Source of the DNA: Halorubrum rubrum
Lineage (GTDB): Archaea; Halobacteriota; Halobacteria; Halobacteriales; Haloferacaceae
NCBI RefSeq assembly: GCF_024494685.1
Contig: NZ_JANHDM010000001.1
Span: 186,001 to 250,000 of the forward strand
DNA: 64,000 nucleotides
Reading direction: 5' to 3'
In this document: in pieces, positions 53,977 through 63,464 of the stretch
Layout of the letters: the number at the start of each line of letters is the position of its first letter
How positions within the stretch are numbered: the stretch's first letter is position 1
The notes under the pieces: generated by a model
The model's database searches: none
What the model was told of the DNA's origin: nothing
The model's input: only the letters and a program-made list of their open reading frames with translations
Made by a program: the position numbers and the translations under genes

Positions 53977-54189
53977 ATGACCGCTTCGCTCGCCGCGCAC
54001 GCGATGTCGGCACCGCTTCAGGCCGGGATCCTCGCCAGCCCGATGGGACAGTTGCTCGTCGCGCTGGTGGCCGTCGCGGTCGTGATCGTGCTCGGGAAGT
54101 TCGTGTTGAAGCTTGCGTGGCGACTCGTCACGATCGGGATCGTCGTCGTCGCCGCGCTCTTCCTGCTGTCGACGGCGGGACTGATCTGA
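53977..54189 (+). CDS. Small membrane protein (70 residues)
   Basis: MTASLAAHAMSAPLQAGILA, then two hydrophobic helices (LLVALVAVAVVIVLGKFVLK and LVTIGIVVVAALFLLST). The ATG is preceded by agcttatacc at 30 bases. It is convergent with the cdc48 gene. Unknown function. Confidence 0.7.
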   Translation: MTASLAAHAMSAPLQAGILASPMGQLLVALVAVAVVIVLGKFVLKLAWRLVTIGIVVVAALFLLSTAGLI

Positions 54190-54240
54190 AAAATCCGAAC
54201 GCGGCGCGACGGCGCTACCGGGAGGCCCCGGACCGGAGCC

Positions 54241-56514
54241 TCACTGGAACGCGCCGAACTCGGTTTCCGCCGGGTCGTCGACCTCGGAGCGCCGGAACTG
54301 CTTTTCGATCTCCTCGTAGCGCTCGCGGGTCTCCGGGGTGACGCTCGGGTTCACCTCGTCGAGGGCGTCCTCGAAGTGAGCCATCGTCACGCGGACGTTG
54401 CCGACGGACTCGCCGATCTCCTCGCGTGCGACGCTGGCGATGAACTCCCTGGAGGCGTTCATCGACGCCTCGCGGGCCACCGCCTCGAGGTCCGCGCCGA
54501 CGTACCCCTCGGTCTTGCGAGCGATCGCGTCGAGGTCGACGTCGTCCGCGAGCGGCTTCTCGCGGGTGTGGACCTCGAGGATCTTCCGGCGCCCCTCCTC
54601 GTCCGGGACGGGCACGTGGACGTGCCGGTCGAGCCGGCCGGGCCGGAGCAGCGCCGAGTCGATCAGGTCCGGACGGTTCGTCGTCGCGATCACGACCACG
54701 TCCTCCAGCGACTCGAGCCCGTCGAGCTCCGTGAGCAGCTGGGAGACGACGCGCTCGCCGACGCCGGAGTCGCCGGAGTTCTTGCCCCGCTCGGTCGCGA
54801 TCGAGTCGATCTCGTCGAAGAACACGATCGTGGGCGCGTTCTCGCGGGCCTTGCTGAACACCTCGCGGACGCCCTTCTCGGACTCGCCCACGAACTTGTT
54901 CAGGAGTTCGGGACCCTTGATCGAGATGAAGTTCGACTCGCTCTCGTTGGCGACCGCCTTCGCGAGCAGGGTCTTCCCCGTTCCGGGCGGTCCGTACATC
55001 AGGACGCCCTTCGCGGCGGCCATGTCCAGCTGGTCGAACACCTCGGGGTACTCGAGGGGCCACTGGATCGTCTCGCGGAGCCGCTCTTTGGTGTCGCCGA
55101 GCCCGCCGACGTCGTTCCAGGTGACGTCGGGGACCTCGACGAACACCTCCCGGAGCGCGGAGGGCTCGATGCCCTTTATCGCCTCCTTGAAGTCGCCCTC
55201 GGTGACCTGGATCGAGTTCAACACGTCCGCGTCGATCTCGTCGCTCTCTAAGTCGAGCTGCGGGCGGATCCGGCGGAGCGCGTGCATCGCCGACTCCTTC
55301 GCCAGCGACTCGAGGTCCGCGCCGACGAAGCCGTGGGTGTTCTCCGCGTACTCGTCGAGGTCGATCCCCTCGGCGAGCGGCATGTTCCGCGTGTGGACCT
55401 GGAGGATCTCCTTGCGGCCGTCCCGGTCGGGGACGCCGACCTCGATCTCGCGGTCGAAGCGCCCGCCGCGCCGGAGCGCCGGGTCGATCGCGTCGACCCG
55501 GTTGGTCGCGCCGATGACGACGACCTCGCCGCGCTCCTCCAACCCGTCCATCAGCGAGAGCAGCTGGGCCACGACGCGGCGCTCGACGTCGCCGCCGGCC
55601 TCCTCGCGTTTGGGCGCGATGGAGTCCAGCTCGTCCATGAACACGATCGCGGGGGCCTCCTCCGTGGCCTCCTCGAACACGTCACGGAGCTGTTCTTCGC
55701 TCTCGCCGTAGTACTTCGACATGATCTCCGGACCGGAGATCGTGTGGAAGCTGGCGTCGATCTCGTTGGCGACCGCCTTCGCGATCAGGGTCTTGCCCGT
55801 CCCCGGCGGGCCGTGGAGCAGGACCCCCTTCGGCGGGTCGATGCCGAGCCGCTTGAACAGCTCGGGGTGGCGCATCGGCAGCTCGATCATCTCGCGGACC
55901 TGCTCCAGCTCGTCGTCGAGCCCGCCGATGTCCTCGTAGGTGACGTCGGGAGAGCCGTCCGCGGCCGCGCCCTCCGGCGCGCCCGCGCCGCCGACGATCT
56001 CCTCCGCGGGCTTCTCGGAGATCTCGATCTCGGTCGAGTCGGTGACCACGACGGTCCCCGACGGCGACGTGCCCGCGACCTTCAGCGGGACCGCCTGCGA
56101 CTGCCCGCCCATGAAGCCGAAGCCGAGCGGGAGCTGGACGTTCTGGCCCTCGGTGACGGGCTGGCCGCCGAGCTCACGCCGGATCAGCGCGTCGATGTTG
56201 CCGCGGATCCCGAGCCGCTGGGGAAGCGCGATGGTGATCCGGTCCGCGGGCTCGACGTCGACCTGCTCGATCGTCACGCGGTCGTCGATGCCGACGTTCG
56301 CCTCCTGGCGGAGCTTCCCGTCGATGCGGACCACGCCGGTGCCGTCGTCCTCGGGGTAGCCCGGCCAGACGCGCGCGATCGCGGCTCCGTCGGAGCCCTC
56401 GACGCGAATGAAGTCGCCGCCGGAGAGTCCGAGCTCCTCGGCCGCGACGCGGTCTATCGCCGCGAGCCGGCGGCCGGCGTCCTTCTGTTTCAGCGGTTTG
56501 ACGGTGAGTTTCAT
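54241..56514 (-). CDS. cdc48: Cdc48/VCP-type AAA+ ATPase
   Basis: 757 residues. The N domain (about 1-195) starts [20 protein letters not shown] with [18 protein letters not shown]1 has Walker [19 protein letters not shown] and Walker [18 protein letters not shown]2 has [18 protein letters not shown] and [16 protein letters not shown], then arginine-finger segments in both. It unfolds proteins, probably feeding the proteasome. It overlaps the upstream Hsp20-like gene by four bases (ATGA), so both are made from one promoter. Length normal for archaeal Cdc48; no intein at either P-loop. Confidence 0.97.
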   Translation of the reverse strand: MKLTVKPLKQKDAGRRLAAIDRVAAEELGLSGGDFIRVEGSDGAAIARVWPGYPEDDGTGVVRIDGKLRQEANVGIDDRVTIEQVDVEPADRITIALPQRLGIRGNIDALIRRELGGQPVTEGQNVQLPLGFGFMGGQSQAVPLKVAGTSPSGTVVVTDSTEIEISEKPAEEIVGGAGAPEGAAADGSPDVTYEDIGGLDDELEQVREMIELPMRHPELFKRLGIDPPKGVLLHGPPGTGKTLIAKAVANEIDASFHTISGPEIMSKYYGESEEQLRDVFEEATEEAPAIVFMDELDSIAPKREEAGGDVERRVVAQLLSLMDGLEERGEVVVIGATNRVDAIDPALRRGGRFDREIEVGVPDRDGRKEILQVHTRNMPLAEGIDLDEYAENTHGFVGADLESLAKESAMHALRRIRPQLDLESDEIDADVLNSIQVTEGDFKEAIKGIEPSALREVFVEVPDVTWNDVGGLGDTKERLRETIQWPLEYPEVFDQLDMAAAKGVLMYGPPGTGKTLLAKAVANESESNFISIKGPELLNKFVGESEKGVREVFSKARENAPTIVFFDEIDSIATERGKNSGDSGVGERVVSQLLTELDGLESLEDVVVIATTNRPDLIDSALLRPGRLDRHVHVPVPDEEGRRKILEVHTREKPLADDVDLDAIARKTEGYVGADLEAVAREASMNASREFIASVAREEIGESVGNVRVTMAHFEDALDEVNPSVTPETRERYEEIEKQFRRSEVDDPAETEFGAFQ

Positions 56515-56762
56515 CGGTCGCCCTCGATCGTCAACACGCCGTTGGTCACCGAGGCGCTCCGGGCCTCGCCGGGCAGTTCGAACTCCGATTCGGCCGGCTC
56601 GCCGTCGCGCTCGATCACGACGATGGCCGTGTGGCCGACGGTGTCGACGCTGATCGACTCGTCGTCGCCGCCGACGTCGGCGGCGACGACCCACCCGTCA
56701 TCGTACTCGTACCGGCGAAGGAGCGAACCGTCGCCGACCGATCGGGTCTGTCTGGTAGTCAT
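56511..56762 (-). CDS. Hsp20-like beta-sandwich protein cotranscribed with cdc48 (DUF7127-like)
   Basis: 83 residues: [60 protein letters not shown]. The last segment is the alpha-crystallin-type end strand (NGVLTI), and the whole fits a compact beta sandwich without the N-terminal helix of Hsp20. From memory this is the haloarchaeal DUF7127 family that precedes cdc48. It could be a client or adaptor for the ATPase; that is inference from the operon. Confidence 0.8.
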   Translation of the reverse strand: MTTRQTRSVGDGSLLRRYEYDDGWVVAADVGGDDESISVDTVGHTAIVVIERDGEPAESEFELPGEARSASVTNGVLTIEGDR

Positions 56763-56779
56763 CCTAACCACAAGTTAGG
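56763..56779. promoter_or_regulatory. Inverted repeat between TATA box and start of the cdc48 operon (candidate operator)
   Basis: cctaac-cacaa-gttagg is a perfect 6-bp inverted repeat with a 5-base spacer. It touches the ATG of the Hsp20-like gene and begins eight bases from the TATA box. In leaderless archaeal genes this position covers the transcription start site, where a repressor would block polymerase. The binder is unknown. Confidence 0.55.
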
Positions 56780-56787
56780 CGCGAGAG

Positions 56788-56795
56788 TATTTAAA
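56788..56795 (-). promoter_or_regulatory. TATA box of the cdc48 operon
   Basis: tttaaata on the minus strand, about 26-30 bases before the ATG at 56762. Strong match to the archaeal consensus. Confidence 0.7.
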
Positions 56796-56954
56796 CTAAT
56801 CGGATAAAATCGCAGGACGTGAGAATACCCGACGTTCAACGGTGGTATTGCGGTTCGGATCGGTTTCCCGCGGTCGACCGAAGGTCCGTCCCGTCGGGCC
56901 CTCTCCGTCCGAGAGTCCCCCCATTTAATCCCCTTCGCGTGCGGGAATCGGATC

Positions 56955-57740
56955 ATGGATCGGAGCGCCGCGGATCGGGTCACGCATCACGACCGCGAGA
57001 CGGCCTACCGCCGCTTCGATCGCGGCGGCGGCGGGCCGACCGTCTGTTTCGTCCACGGAAGCGGCGGGAACGCCGGCGTCTGGAAGGCGCAGGCTCGGCT
57101 GAGCGACCGGTTCCCGGTCGTCGCGCTCGACCTCTCCGGCCACGGCGAGAGCGACGACGTGGAGACGCCCGCCGGGGAGGCGACCCTCGAGGCGTACGCC
57201 GACGACGTCGTCGCCGTCGCGGCGGCGACCGACGCCGACGTGCTCTGTGGTAACTCGCTCGGCGGGGCCGTCGCGCTGTGGACCGCGCTCTCACGCGACG
57301 TCGCGCTCGACGGCCTCGTCCTCGCGGGCACGGGCGCGAAGCTGGCGGTGAGCGAGGGACTGTCGGAGGCGCTCGCGGACGACTTCGACCGGGCGGTGTC
57401 GCTGCTCCACGAGCGCGACCGGCTGTTCCACGACGCGCCCGCCGACCTCCGCGAGCGCTCGCGAGCGACGATGCGGGAGTGCGGCCGAGAGGTGACCGAG
57501 CGCGACTTCCGGACCTGCGACCGGTTCGACGTGCGCGACCGGCTGGAGGAGGTGACCCTCCCGACGCTCGCGGTCGTCGGCGAGCACGACGCGCTCACGC
57601 CGCCGGGGTATCACGAGTTCCTCGCCGACCGGATCCCCGACTGTGCGTACGCCGGGATCGACGACGCCGCCCACCTCGCGATGCTGGAGGAGCCCGCCGC
57701 GTTCGACTCGGCGCTCGCGGGGTTCGTATCGCGGCTCTGA
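56955..57740 (+). CDS. Alpha/beta-fold hydrolase
   Basis: 261 residues. Oxyanion part VCFVHGSGGNAGVWKA, DLSGHGESDD, the nucleophile elbow CGNSLGGAVALW (Ser), the acid in VVGEHDALTPPGYHE and the His in DDAAHLAMLEEP. A complete catalytic triad. Typical of esterase/lipase-like enzymes, substrate unknown. Preceded by ccatttaatcc at TATA distance. Confidence 0.9.
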   Translation: MDRSAADRVTHHDRETAYRRFDRGGGGPTVCFVHGSGGNAGVWKAQARLSDRFPVVALDLSGHGESDDVETPAGEATLEAYADDVVAVAAATDADVLCGNSLGGAVALWTALSRDVALDGLVLAGTGAKLAVSEGLSEALADDFDRAVSLLHERDRLFHDAPADLRERSRATMRECGREVTERDFRTCDRFDVRDRLEEVTLPTLAVVGEHDALTPPGYHEFLADRIPDCAYAGIDDAAHLAMLEEPAAFDSALAGFVSRL

Positions 57741-57806
57741 GAGCCGTCCGGACACCGACCGCGCCGGTCGCGCACCTTTTTCCCCGCCGCCGGCGACGCG
57801 GAACCC

Positions 57807-58496
57807 ATGAGCACCGAGGACGGCGGTCGGGACGCCGCGGGATCGGCGGTGGGACCCCCGGACGACGGGACACACGCGAACCCCGACATCGACGATCTCC
57901 TGGCGCAGCTGGACGCGCTGGAGGAGGCGGTCGACGAGGGGCACGAGCGGGAGCGGGTCCGAGAGACGATCTCGCTCGTCGAGCGGATGCCGGGAAGCGA
58001 CGCGTTCACGACGCGGATCAGCAAGTACACGGGTCGGGACATCGCCCAGTCGTTCGTCGGGGGGATCGTCTTCGCGCTCCCGCTGCTCGTCGAGGGCGGC
58101 GTCTTCGAGATCGCCGCGTGGTTCGCGGCGGCGCGGATCGCCGGGCTCCCCGTCTACCTCGCCGGGCACGTCTGTTTCGTCGTCGGCGTGACCACCGGGC
58201 TGTTGTACTACGCCGACTTCCGGGACGTTCGAGTGTATCGGCCGATCTTCGGGCTCGTCCCCCGCCGGCTCGTCGGCGTCCTGTCCGTCGCGTTCCTCGT
58301 CTCCGCGGGGCTGATGGCGCTGTGGGGTCGGCTCTTCGCGGAGGATCCGACGGCGCTGGAGGCGTTCGCCAGGGTGACCGTCGTCTGGGGCGGGGCGGCG
58401 TTCGGCGGCGCGATCGGCGACATCCTCCCAGGGGAGTCGACCGGACGGGACGTCAGCGAGCGCCTCGAGGAGCTCGGCGACGTCTTCGACGACTGA
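57807..58496 (+). CDS. DUF2391-family integral membrane protein
   Basis: 229 residues. Residues 1-65 are an acidic extension with a short coiled coil (DDLLAQLDALEEAVDEGHER). Then about five membrane helices: IAQSFVGGIVFALPLLVEGG, HVCFVVGVTTGLLYYADF, VGVLSVAFLVSAGLMALWG and VVWGGAAFGGAIGDILPGE. It matches the outline of the DUF2391 (TIGR02587-like) group. Role unknown. Confidence 0.8.
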   Translation: MSTEDGGRDAAGSAVGPPDDGTHANPDIDDLLAQLDALEEAVDEGHERERVRETISLVERMPGSDAFTTRISKYTGRDIAQSFVGGIVFALPLLVEGGVFEIAAWFAAARIAGLPVYLAGHVCFVVGVTTGLLYYADFRDVRVYRPIFGLVPRRLVGVLSVAFLVSAGLMALWGRLFAEDPTALEAFARVTVVWGGAAFGGAIGDILPGESTGRDVSERLEELGDVFDD

Positions 58497-58545
58497 GGCG
58501 GACGGGTACCACAGGTTTTTCGCCGCGGCGACCGTACCGGATTCC

Positions 58546-58941
58546 ATGTCAGCGTTACGCGACGCGCTTCGGGACCTCCCGGACGCGGTGTTTGCGGATC
58601 TGCTCGAGTCCGACGACGGGTACGTTCTGCTCGTCGACCTCCCCGGCGCGACGGCGGGGACCACGGAGGTCCTCTTCGAGGACGGCCGGATCGTCATCGA
58701 GGCCCGCCGCGAGAAGTCGACGCCGGAGGGCTTCCGGTACGTCCGGGAGGACCGACCGCTGTTCCTCGACGCCGAGCTCCCGCTGCCGCCGGACGCCGAC
58801 GGCGACGACGCCGACGCCGAGATGGACCGCGGCGTCCTCGAGGTGACCCTCCCGAAACGCGCCGACGCAGACTCCCACCGGATCCCGGTCGAGGGGAGCG
58901 GCGACGGGCTCGACGACGACGGAGACGAGGCCGGCGCCTGA
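58546..58941 (+). CDS. Hsp20-family small heat-shock-like protein
   Basis: 131 residues. An alpha-crystallin-like domain is visible: DGYVLLVDLPGATAGTTEVL, FEDGRIVIEARREKSTPEGF, ending with the RGVLEVTLPKRA strand. An acidic tail follows. It is three bases upstream of the UbiB-like gene and probably cotranscribed with it. Confidence 0.82.
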   Translation: MSALRDALRDLPDAVFADLLESDDGYVLLVDLPGATAGTTEVLFEDGRIVIEARREKSTPEGFRYVREDRPLFLDAELPLPPDADGDDADAEMDRGVLEVTLPKRADADSHRIPVEGSGDGLDDDGDEAGA

Positions 58942-58944
58942 CGG

Positions 58945-60621
58945 GTGGTCACGCTGGTCAACCTCCGTGCCTACTGGCGGTTCCTCGTCGTCATCCGGCG
59001 GTTCTCCCCGCTGATCCTCGCCTACTGGCGGGATCGGAAGCGGTTCCTGCTGTTCGGACGGAGCCGCGAGGTCGACGCGGCGACCCAGCGCGAGCGCGCC
59101 GACGTCCTGCTCGACATCCTGCTCACGCTGGGCCCGACGTTCATCAAGCTCGGCCAGCTGCTGTCGACGCGGCCCGACGTCCTCCCGCCCGCATACATCG
59201 ACGTGCTCGAGGGGCTCCAGGACGACGTCCCGCCCGCCGACTGGACGGAGTCGAAGCGGGTGTTAGAAGACGAGCTCGGCCCGGTCGAGGAGACGTTCGA
59301 CGACTTCGACACGGAGTCGATAAGCGGGGCGAGCCTCGGACAGGTGTACACCGCACGGTTCGAGGGCGAGGACGTGGCAGTGAAGGTTCGTCGTCCCGGA
59401 ATCGAGTCGCTCGTCGAGGCCGACCTCCGGGCGATCCGCTGGTCGCTGCCGATCGTCCGACGGTTCATCGGCGGCGGCCGGGCGTTCTCGATAGAGAACC
59501 TCTCCGAGGAGTTCGCGAAGACGATCCGCGAGGAGATGAACTACCGCCGCGAGCGGGAGATGCTCGAGGAGATCAAAGCGAACTTCGCGGGCGACGACCG
59601 GATCCGGATCCCGGAGGTGTACGAGGCCGCCTCCGGTCCGCGCGTGCTCACGATGGAGTACATCGGCGGGACGAAGATCAGCCGGATCGACGAGCTCGAC
59701 GCGGCCGGACTCGACCGGACCGCGATCGCGGAGACGCTCCAGGAGGTGTACCTCCAGATGATCATCGACGACGGGGTCTTTCACGCCGACCCGCATCCGG
59801 GGAACCTCGCCGTCGACGCGGACGGCGCGGTGGTCTTCTACGACTTCGGGATGTCCGGACGGGTCGACCCGTTCGTCCAGGAGAAGATCGTCGAGTTCTA
59901 CGTCGCGGTCGCGAGACAGGACACCGACGCGATCCTCGACACCCTGATCTCGATGGGAACGCTCTCTCCGGAGGTCGACCGCGACGTGATGGGCGAGGTG
60001 ATGAACCTGGCCATCGCCGACGCCCGCGGCGAGCAGATCGAGCAGTACCGCGTCAACCAGATCATCGAGCAGGTGGAGTCGACCATCTACGAGTTCCCGC
60101 TGCGGCTCCCGCGCAACCTCGCGTTGGTCCTCCGGGTCGCCACCGTCGTCGAGGGGGTCTGCGTCACGCTCGATCCGGAGTTCGACTTCATCGCGACCGC
60201 GACGAACTACCTGGAGGAGGAGGGGTACTACGAGCAGACCGCCCGCGAGCTCGCCGAGGACGCCGGCAGACAGCTCCAGCGGACGACGGAGTCGCTCTTC
60301 ACCGTCCCGCCGAAGGCCGAGGCGTTCCTCGACCGGGCGAACCGCGGCGACCTCCACGTCGACGTCACCATCGAGGACGAGTCGCGGGTGCTCGACAAGC
60401 TGGCGATGCGGATCGCCTACTCCGTGCTGCTCGCGGTCGGCGTCCTCTCGGCGACGATCCTCTACTCGTTCGCCGAGGAGTGGCGGCTCGCGGCGATCGT
60501 CCTCCTGCTCGCGACCCCGCTCGCGGTCGCGCTGTACCGATCGTTCCGCAAGAAGCGGCGGACGATTCCGGGGAACCCGCAGTTCACCAGACAGGGAATG
60601 CGGGAGCGACGCGACGACTGA
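58945..60621 (+). CDS. ABC1/UbiB-family atypical kinase
   Basis: 558 residues from GTG. The N-terminal KxGQ motif is in LGPTFIKLGQLLSTRPDVLP. The ATP-binding A-rich/Gly loop is in SISGASLGQVYTARFEGEDV, the Lys in VAVKVRRPGIESLVEADL, and the catalytic and metal-binding HADPHPGNLAVD and VFYDFGMSGR. Two C-terminal membrane helices (IAYSVLLAVGVLSATILYSF and LAAIVLLLATPLAVALY). Members support quinone biosynthesis or lipid handling, using ATPase activity. Start spacing to the Hsp20-like gene suggests one transcript. Confidence 0.92.
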   Translation: MVTLVNLRAYWRFLVVIRRFSPLILAYWRDRKRFLLFGRSREVDAATQRERADVLLDILLTLGPTFIKLGQLLSTRPDVLPPAYIDVLEGLQDDVPPADWTESKRVLEDELGPVEETFDDFDTESISGASLGQVYTARFEGEDVAVKVRRPGIESLVEADLRAIRWSLPIVRRFIGGGRAFSIENLSEEFAKTIREEMNYRREREMLEEIKANFAGDDRIRIPEVYEAASGPRVLTMEYIGGTKISRIDELDAAGLDRTAIAETLQEVYLQMIIDDGVFHADPHPGNLAVDADGAVVFYDFGMSGRVDPFVQEKIVEFYVAVARQDTDAILDTLISMGTLSPEVDRDVMGEVMNLAIADARGEQIEQYRVNQIIEQVESTIYEFPLRLPRNLALVLRVATVVEGVCVTLDPEFDFIATATNYLEEEGYYEQTARELAEDAGRQLQRTTESLFTVPPKAEAFLDRANRGDLHVDVTIEDESRVLDKLAMRIAYSVLLAVGVLSATILYSFAEEWRLAAIVLLLATPLAVALYRSFRKKRRTIPGNPQFTRQGMRERRDD

Positions 60622-60631
60622 GACGGGGCCG

Positions 60632-61450
60632 TCACCCCCGACAGATCCAGACGTCGCCCCGCTCGTCGGCGTCGTAACCGCGCTCCGCGAGCCACGCCGC
60701 GAGCGCGTCGGCGTGGTCGTCGCCGGCGGTTCCGTGGACCTCGACGACGAGCAGCGGTCGGTGGGCTCGGATCGTCGTCTCCGCCCCCCGGAGCACCGCC
60801 AGCTCGTGACCCTCGACGTCGACCTTGATCGCGTCCGGCGGTGGGACCGGATCGCCGACGGGCGTCACGGTGCTCGCGTCGACGGCGTCGGCGGCGGCCG
60901 CGTCAGCCGCGTCGTCGTCGACCGCGTCGTCCGAGGTGACTCCCTCGACCAGGTCGTCGAGTCGGAAGACGGGGACCTCCTCCACCGCGTCGACGCGCGC
61001 GCCCCAGCGGGTCGCGCGGTCGCGGTCGAACGCGGAGCACTTCGAGAACGTCGAGCGGTAGAACGGCAGCGACCCGCGCTCGTCGCCGAGGCCGGCCCGT
61101 CGGAGGTCGATCCGGTCGGCGAGCCCGTTTCGGGCCGCGTTCCGGGCCAGCCGGTCCGCGCTCTCGCCGTTGGGCTCGAACGCGACGATCCGCCGGTCGG
61201 TCCCGACGGCGAGCGGGATCGCGTGCTCGCCGACGTGCGCGCCGGCGTCGAGCACGGTCGCGTCGTCCGGAAGTCGGTCGAGAGCGGCCAGTCCGGGGTC
61301 GTCGCCGTGGGGGTTCGTCGGCTCGTAGCTCCGGTAGGTCCCGGCGACGGTTCGTTTCGGCGTGGCGATCCCGAGCGCGTACGTCAGGTCCGCGAGCCGG
61401 TAGCGGGTTCGGAACCCGAGTCGTTCGAGCCACGCGGGGGGAGCGAGCAT
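60632..61450 (-). CDS. FkbM-family SAM-dependent methyltransferase
   Basis: 272 residues. The SAM-binding motif I is ATVLDAGAHVGEHAIPLAVG, the acidic strand is RRIVAFEPNGES, and the FkbM-type DAIKVDVEGHELAVLRGAET near the end is diagnostic. Residues about 180-205 are an Asp/Ala-rich insertion. Members O-methylate sugars or small molecules. No partner genes nearby. The start MLAPPAW is the first ATG of the conserved part. Confidence 0.87.
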   Translation of the reverse strand: MLAPPAWLERLGFRTRYRLADLTYALGIATPKRTVAGTYRSYEPTNPHGDDPGLAALDRLPDDATVLDAGAHVGEHAIPLAVGTDRRIVAFEPNGESADRLARNAARNGLADRIDLRRAGLGDERGSLPFYRSTFSKCSAFDRDRATRWGARVDAVEEVPVFRLDDLVEGVTSDDAVDDDAADAAAADAVDASTVTPVGDPVPPPDAIKVDVEGHELAVLRGAETTIRAHRPLLVVEVHGTAGDDHADALAAWLAERGYDADERGDVWICRG

Positions 61451-61460
61451 CGGCGGAGGA

Positions 61461-62603
61461 TCAGCCCGACACGATCTGTATCGGGACGAGGAGGAAACAG
61501 AGCGCGCCCGCCCCGAACGTGAGCACGCCGACGGCGACGCGGGGCCAGTCGAGTCGCGCCTCGTCGTCGGGGTTCGCCGGACCGTTGAAGGCGATGAGAA
61601 GCGAGAAGACGCCCCAGAACGCCCAGAGGCCGACCGACTCGTCGAGGCCGAGCCCGCGGCCGTAGTGGAGGTACGCGGCGATCGCGAACAGCGCGCCGGG
61701 AACGAGCGACGCGATCGTCTCCTGGCGCGGCCCGACCATCGCCCGGACCATGTGACCACCGTCGAGCTGGCCGACCGGAAGCAGGTTCAGGAGGGTGAAG
61801 AACATCCCGACCCAGCCGCCGATGATCACCGGGTGGACCGCCCGCGTCGGGTCCGCGTACGAGGTCGGCTGCCCGATCGCCTCGGCGATGAGGCTCAAGA
61901 GCGGCGGGTTGTTGAAGCGGATCATCGTGCCGGAGCCGGTCGCGAGCTCCGCCGGAACCCGGATCGGGTCGAGCGAGAGTCCGACGGCCGTGACGACCAC
62001 GGTGGCGACGAGGCCGGCGATCGGGCCGGCGACGCCGACGTCGAAGAGCACCTTCCGGGAGGGCATCCGGCCGCGCATCCGGATGACCGCGCCGAGCGTC
62101 CCGAACGGGAAGACGAACGGGATGACGTACGGCAGCGACACGTCGACGCCGTGGTACCGGCCGGCGACGTAGTGGCCCAGCTCGTGAGTCATCAGGACGC
62201 CGAGGACCGCGGCGGTGAACGGCCACGCCCGCAGCATCACGAGGGGGTTCGCGCGGATCTCCGCGAGCGGGACGTAGTACCAGCCGTACGCGCCGACGAA
62301 CAGCGTGGAGAGCACCGTCGCGAGGAACAGCCCCACGTTCACCCACGGGACCCCCTCGCGTCCGTGGCCGAAGGGGGTCGCGACGACGACGTGGCCCTGC
62401 TCGACGGTCTCCACCTCGACGTCGTAGCCGGCGTCGCGGAACGCCGGGACGAGCTTCCGGAGGAGCGTCCGCTCGGGGATGTACGACTCGCCGACGTACC
62501 GGACGCGACCGTCCTCGCGACGGATCTCCTCGACGCGGAAGAACGTCCGCAGCGGGTCGGGACGGGGGACGTCGGACGCCGCCCCGTCCTCGCGTTCTGG
62601 CAT
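61461..62603 (-). CDS. Site-2 protease family zinc metalloprotease (M50)
   Basis: 380 residues. A soluble N-terminal domain (about 1-90) precedes about seven membrane helices. The zinc site is GVLMTHELGHYVAGRYHG (HExxH) with the third ligand in LLNLLPVGQLDGGHMV. The family cleaves membrane-embedded regulators. An acidic linker precedes the catalytic part. It starts ten bases upstream of the FkbM gene on the same strand, so the two may be cotranscribed. Confidence 0.92.
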   Translation of the reverse strand: MPEREDGAASDVPRPDPLRTFFRVEEIRREDGRVRYVGESYIPERTLLRKLVPAFRDAGYDVEVETVEQGHVVVATPFGHGREGVPWVNVGLFLATVLSTLFVGAYGWYYVPLAEIRANPLVMLRAWPFTAAVLGVLMTHELGHYVAGRYHGVDVSLPYVIPFVFPFGTLGAVIRMRGRMPSRKVLFDVGVAGPIAGLVATVVVTAVGLSLDPIRVPAELATGSGTMIRFNNPPLLSLIAEAIGQPTSYADPTRAVHPVIIGGWVGMFFTLLNLLPVGQLDGGHMVRAMVGPRQETIASLVPGALFAIAAYLHYGRGLGLDESVGLWAFWGVFSLLIAFNGPANPDDEARLDWPRVAVGVLTFGAGALCFLLVPIQIVSG

Positions 62604-62796
62604 CGTCGGTCGTTGGCCGTCGTCGAGTATAAACCCCGCGTCACCGGACGCGGAACGAACCGGTCGGCGGCTGACGGCGGAGGCTGGAGAACGGTCGGCG
62701 CGAGAAGAATAACGGTTCGACGGAAGCGATCGGTGTTCGCGGAAACGCTCCGTCAGCGGGGACGCGTGAGCGTGTCCGGTTCGGTTCCGGGCCGGC

Positions 62797-63057
62797 TCAG
62801 GCGGACTCGACGCGCCAGGTCGTCGCGCCCGTGTACGACCACTTCTCGACGGTGAGCTCGGTGGCGGACTCGCTGAGCTTCACCATCAGCGCGCCGATCT
62901 CCTTCGGCGAGAGGTCGACGTCGTCCGAGATGAACTTCCCCTTGAAGTACATCTCGCCGTCTTCGGCGCGTTGGAGCAGGTACCGTTTCAGCCGCTCCTC
63001 CTTGGAGAGGTCGTCGGTCGTGCCCGCGTTCGTGGAGGGGTTCGCAGTCGCGCTCAT
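62797..63057 (-). CDS. Small winged-helix-like protein (DUF7123-like)
   Basis: 86 residues: N-terminal Ser/Thr-rich stretch, then EERLKRYLLQRAEDGEMYFK, LSPKEIGALMVKLSE and a C-terminal strand WSYTGATTWRVES. It resembles a winged helix-turn-helix and, from memory, the haloarchaeal DUF7123 family. A TATA-like tttataac about 30 bases before the ATG. Possible DNA-binding role not proven. Confidence 0.75.
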   Translation of the reverse strand: MSATANPSTNAGTTDDLSKEERLKRYLLQRAEDGEMYFKGKFISDDVDLSPKEIGALMVKLSESATELTVEKWSYTGATTWRVESA

Positions 63058-63464
63058 GGTACATCCCGACCATGGCGACGGGGGATGTTATAAAGCGGAG
63101 ACCGTTGGTCGGCATTCAGAGGGTTTCAACTCCTTTCAGGCGTCGAGCGGACAGTAAAACGTGCTCTCCGACGTTTCACGACAGTTCTAGAGACGGTTAG
63201 ACAGTTTATACGGCGTCCAAAGCCGTTCGATTCGATCCCGACGGATACGGCGTCGCGGAGGAACCTGCGAACGCCGACTCGGTGGTTTGCGGTGATTGTT
63301 GCCTCTACGATCGCGGGCGAACCGTCCGATCGCGGTCGAGCGCGGACCGCGAGCGAGATCGTTCGGTGCGTATCGACTCCGGATCGGCCTCGGGTCGGGC
63401 CCGGATCGACCGCGGCTCACGGGTCGTAGCCGTCTCGATCGAGCGGCGGTCGACCCGAAACGGC
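63058..63464. other. 407-bp gap between the DUF7123-like gene and moaE
   Basis: The first 50 bases hold the promoter of the DUF7123-like gene. The remainder shows no gene or repeat that I recognise; it is rich in short palindromic words (ggatcgaccgcgg, gatcgcggtcg) but without a clear structure. Confidence 0.5.
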
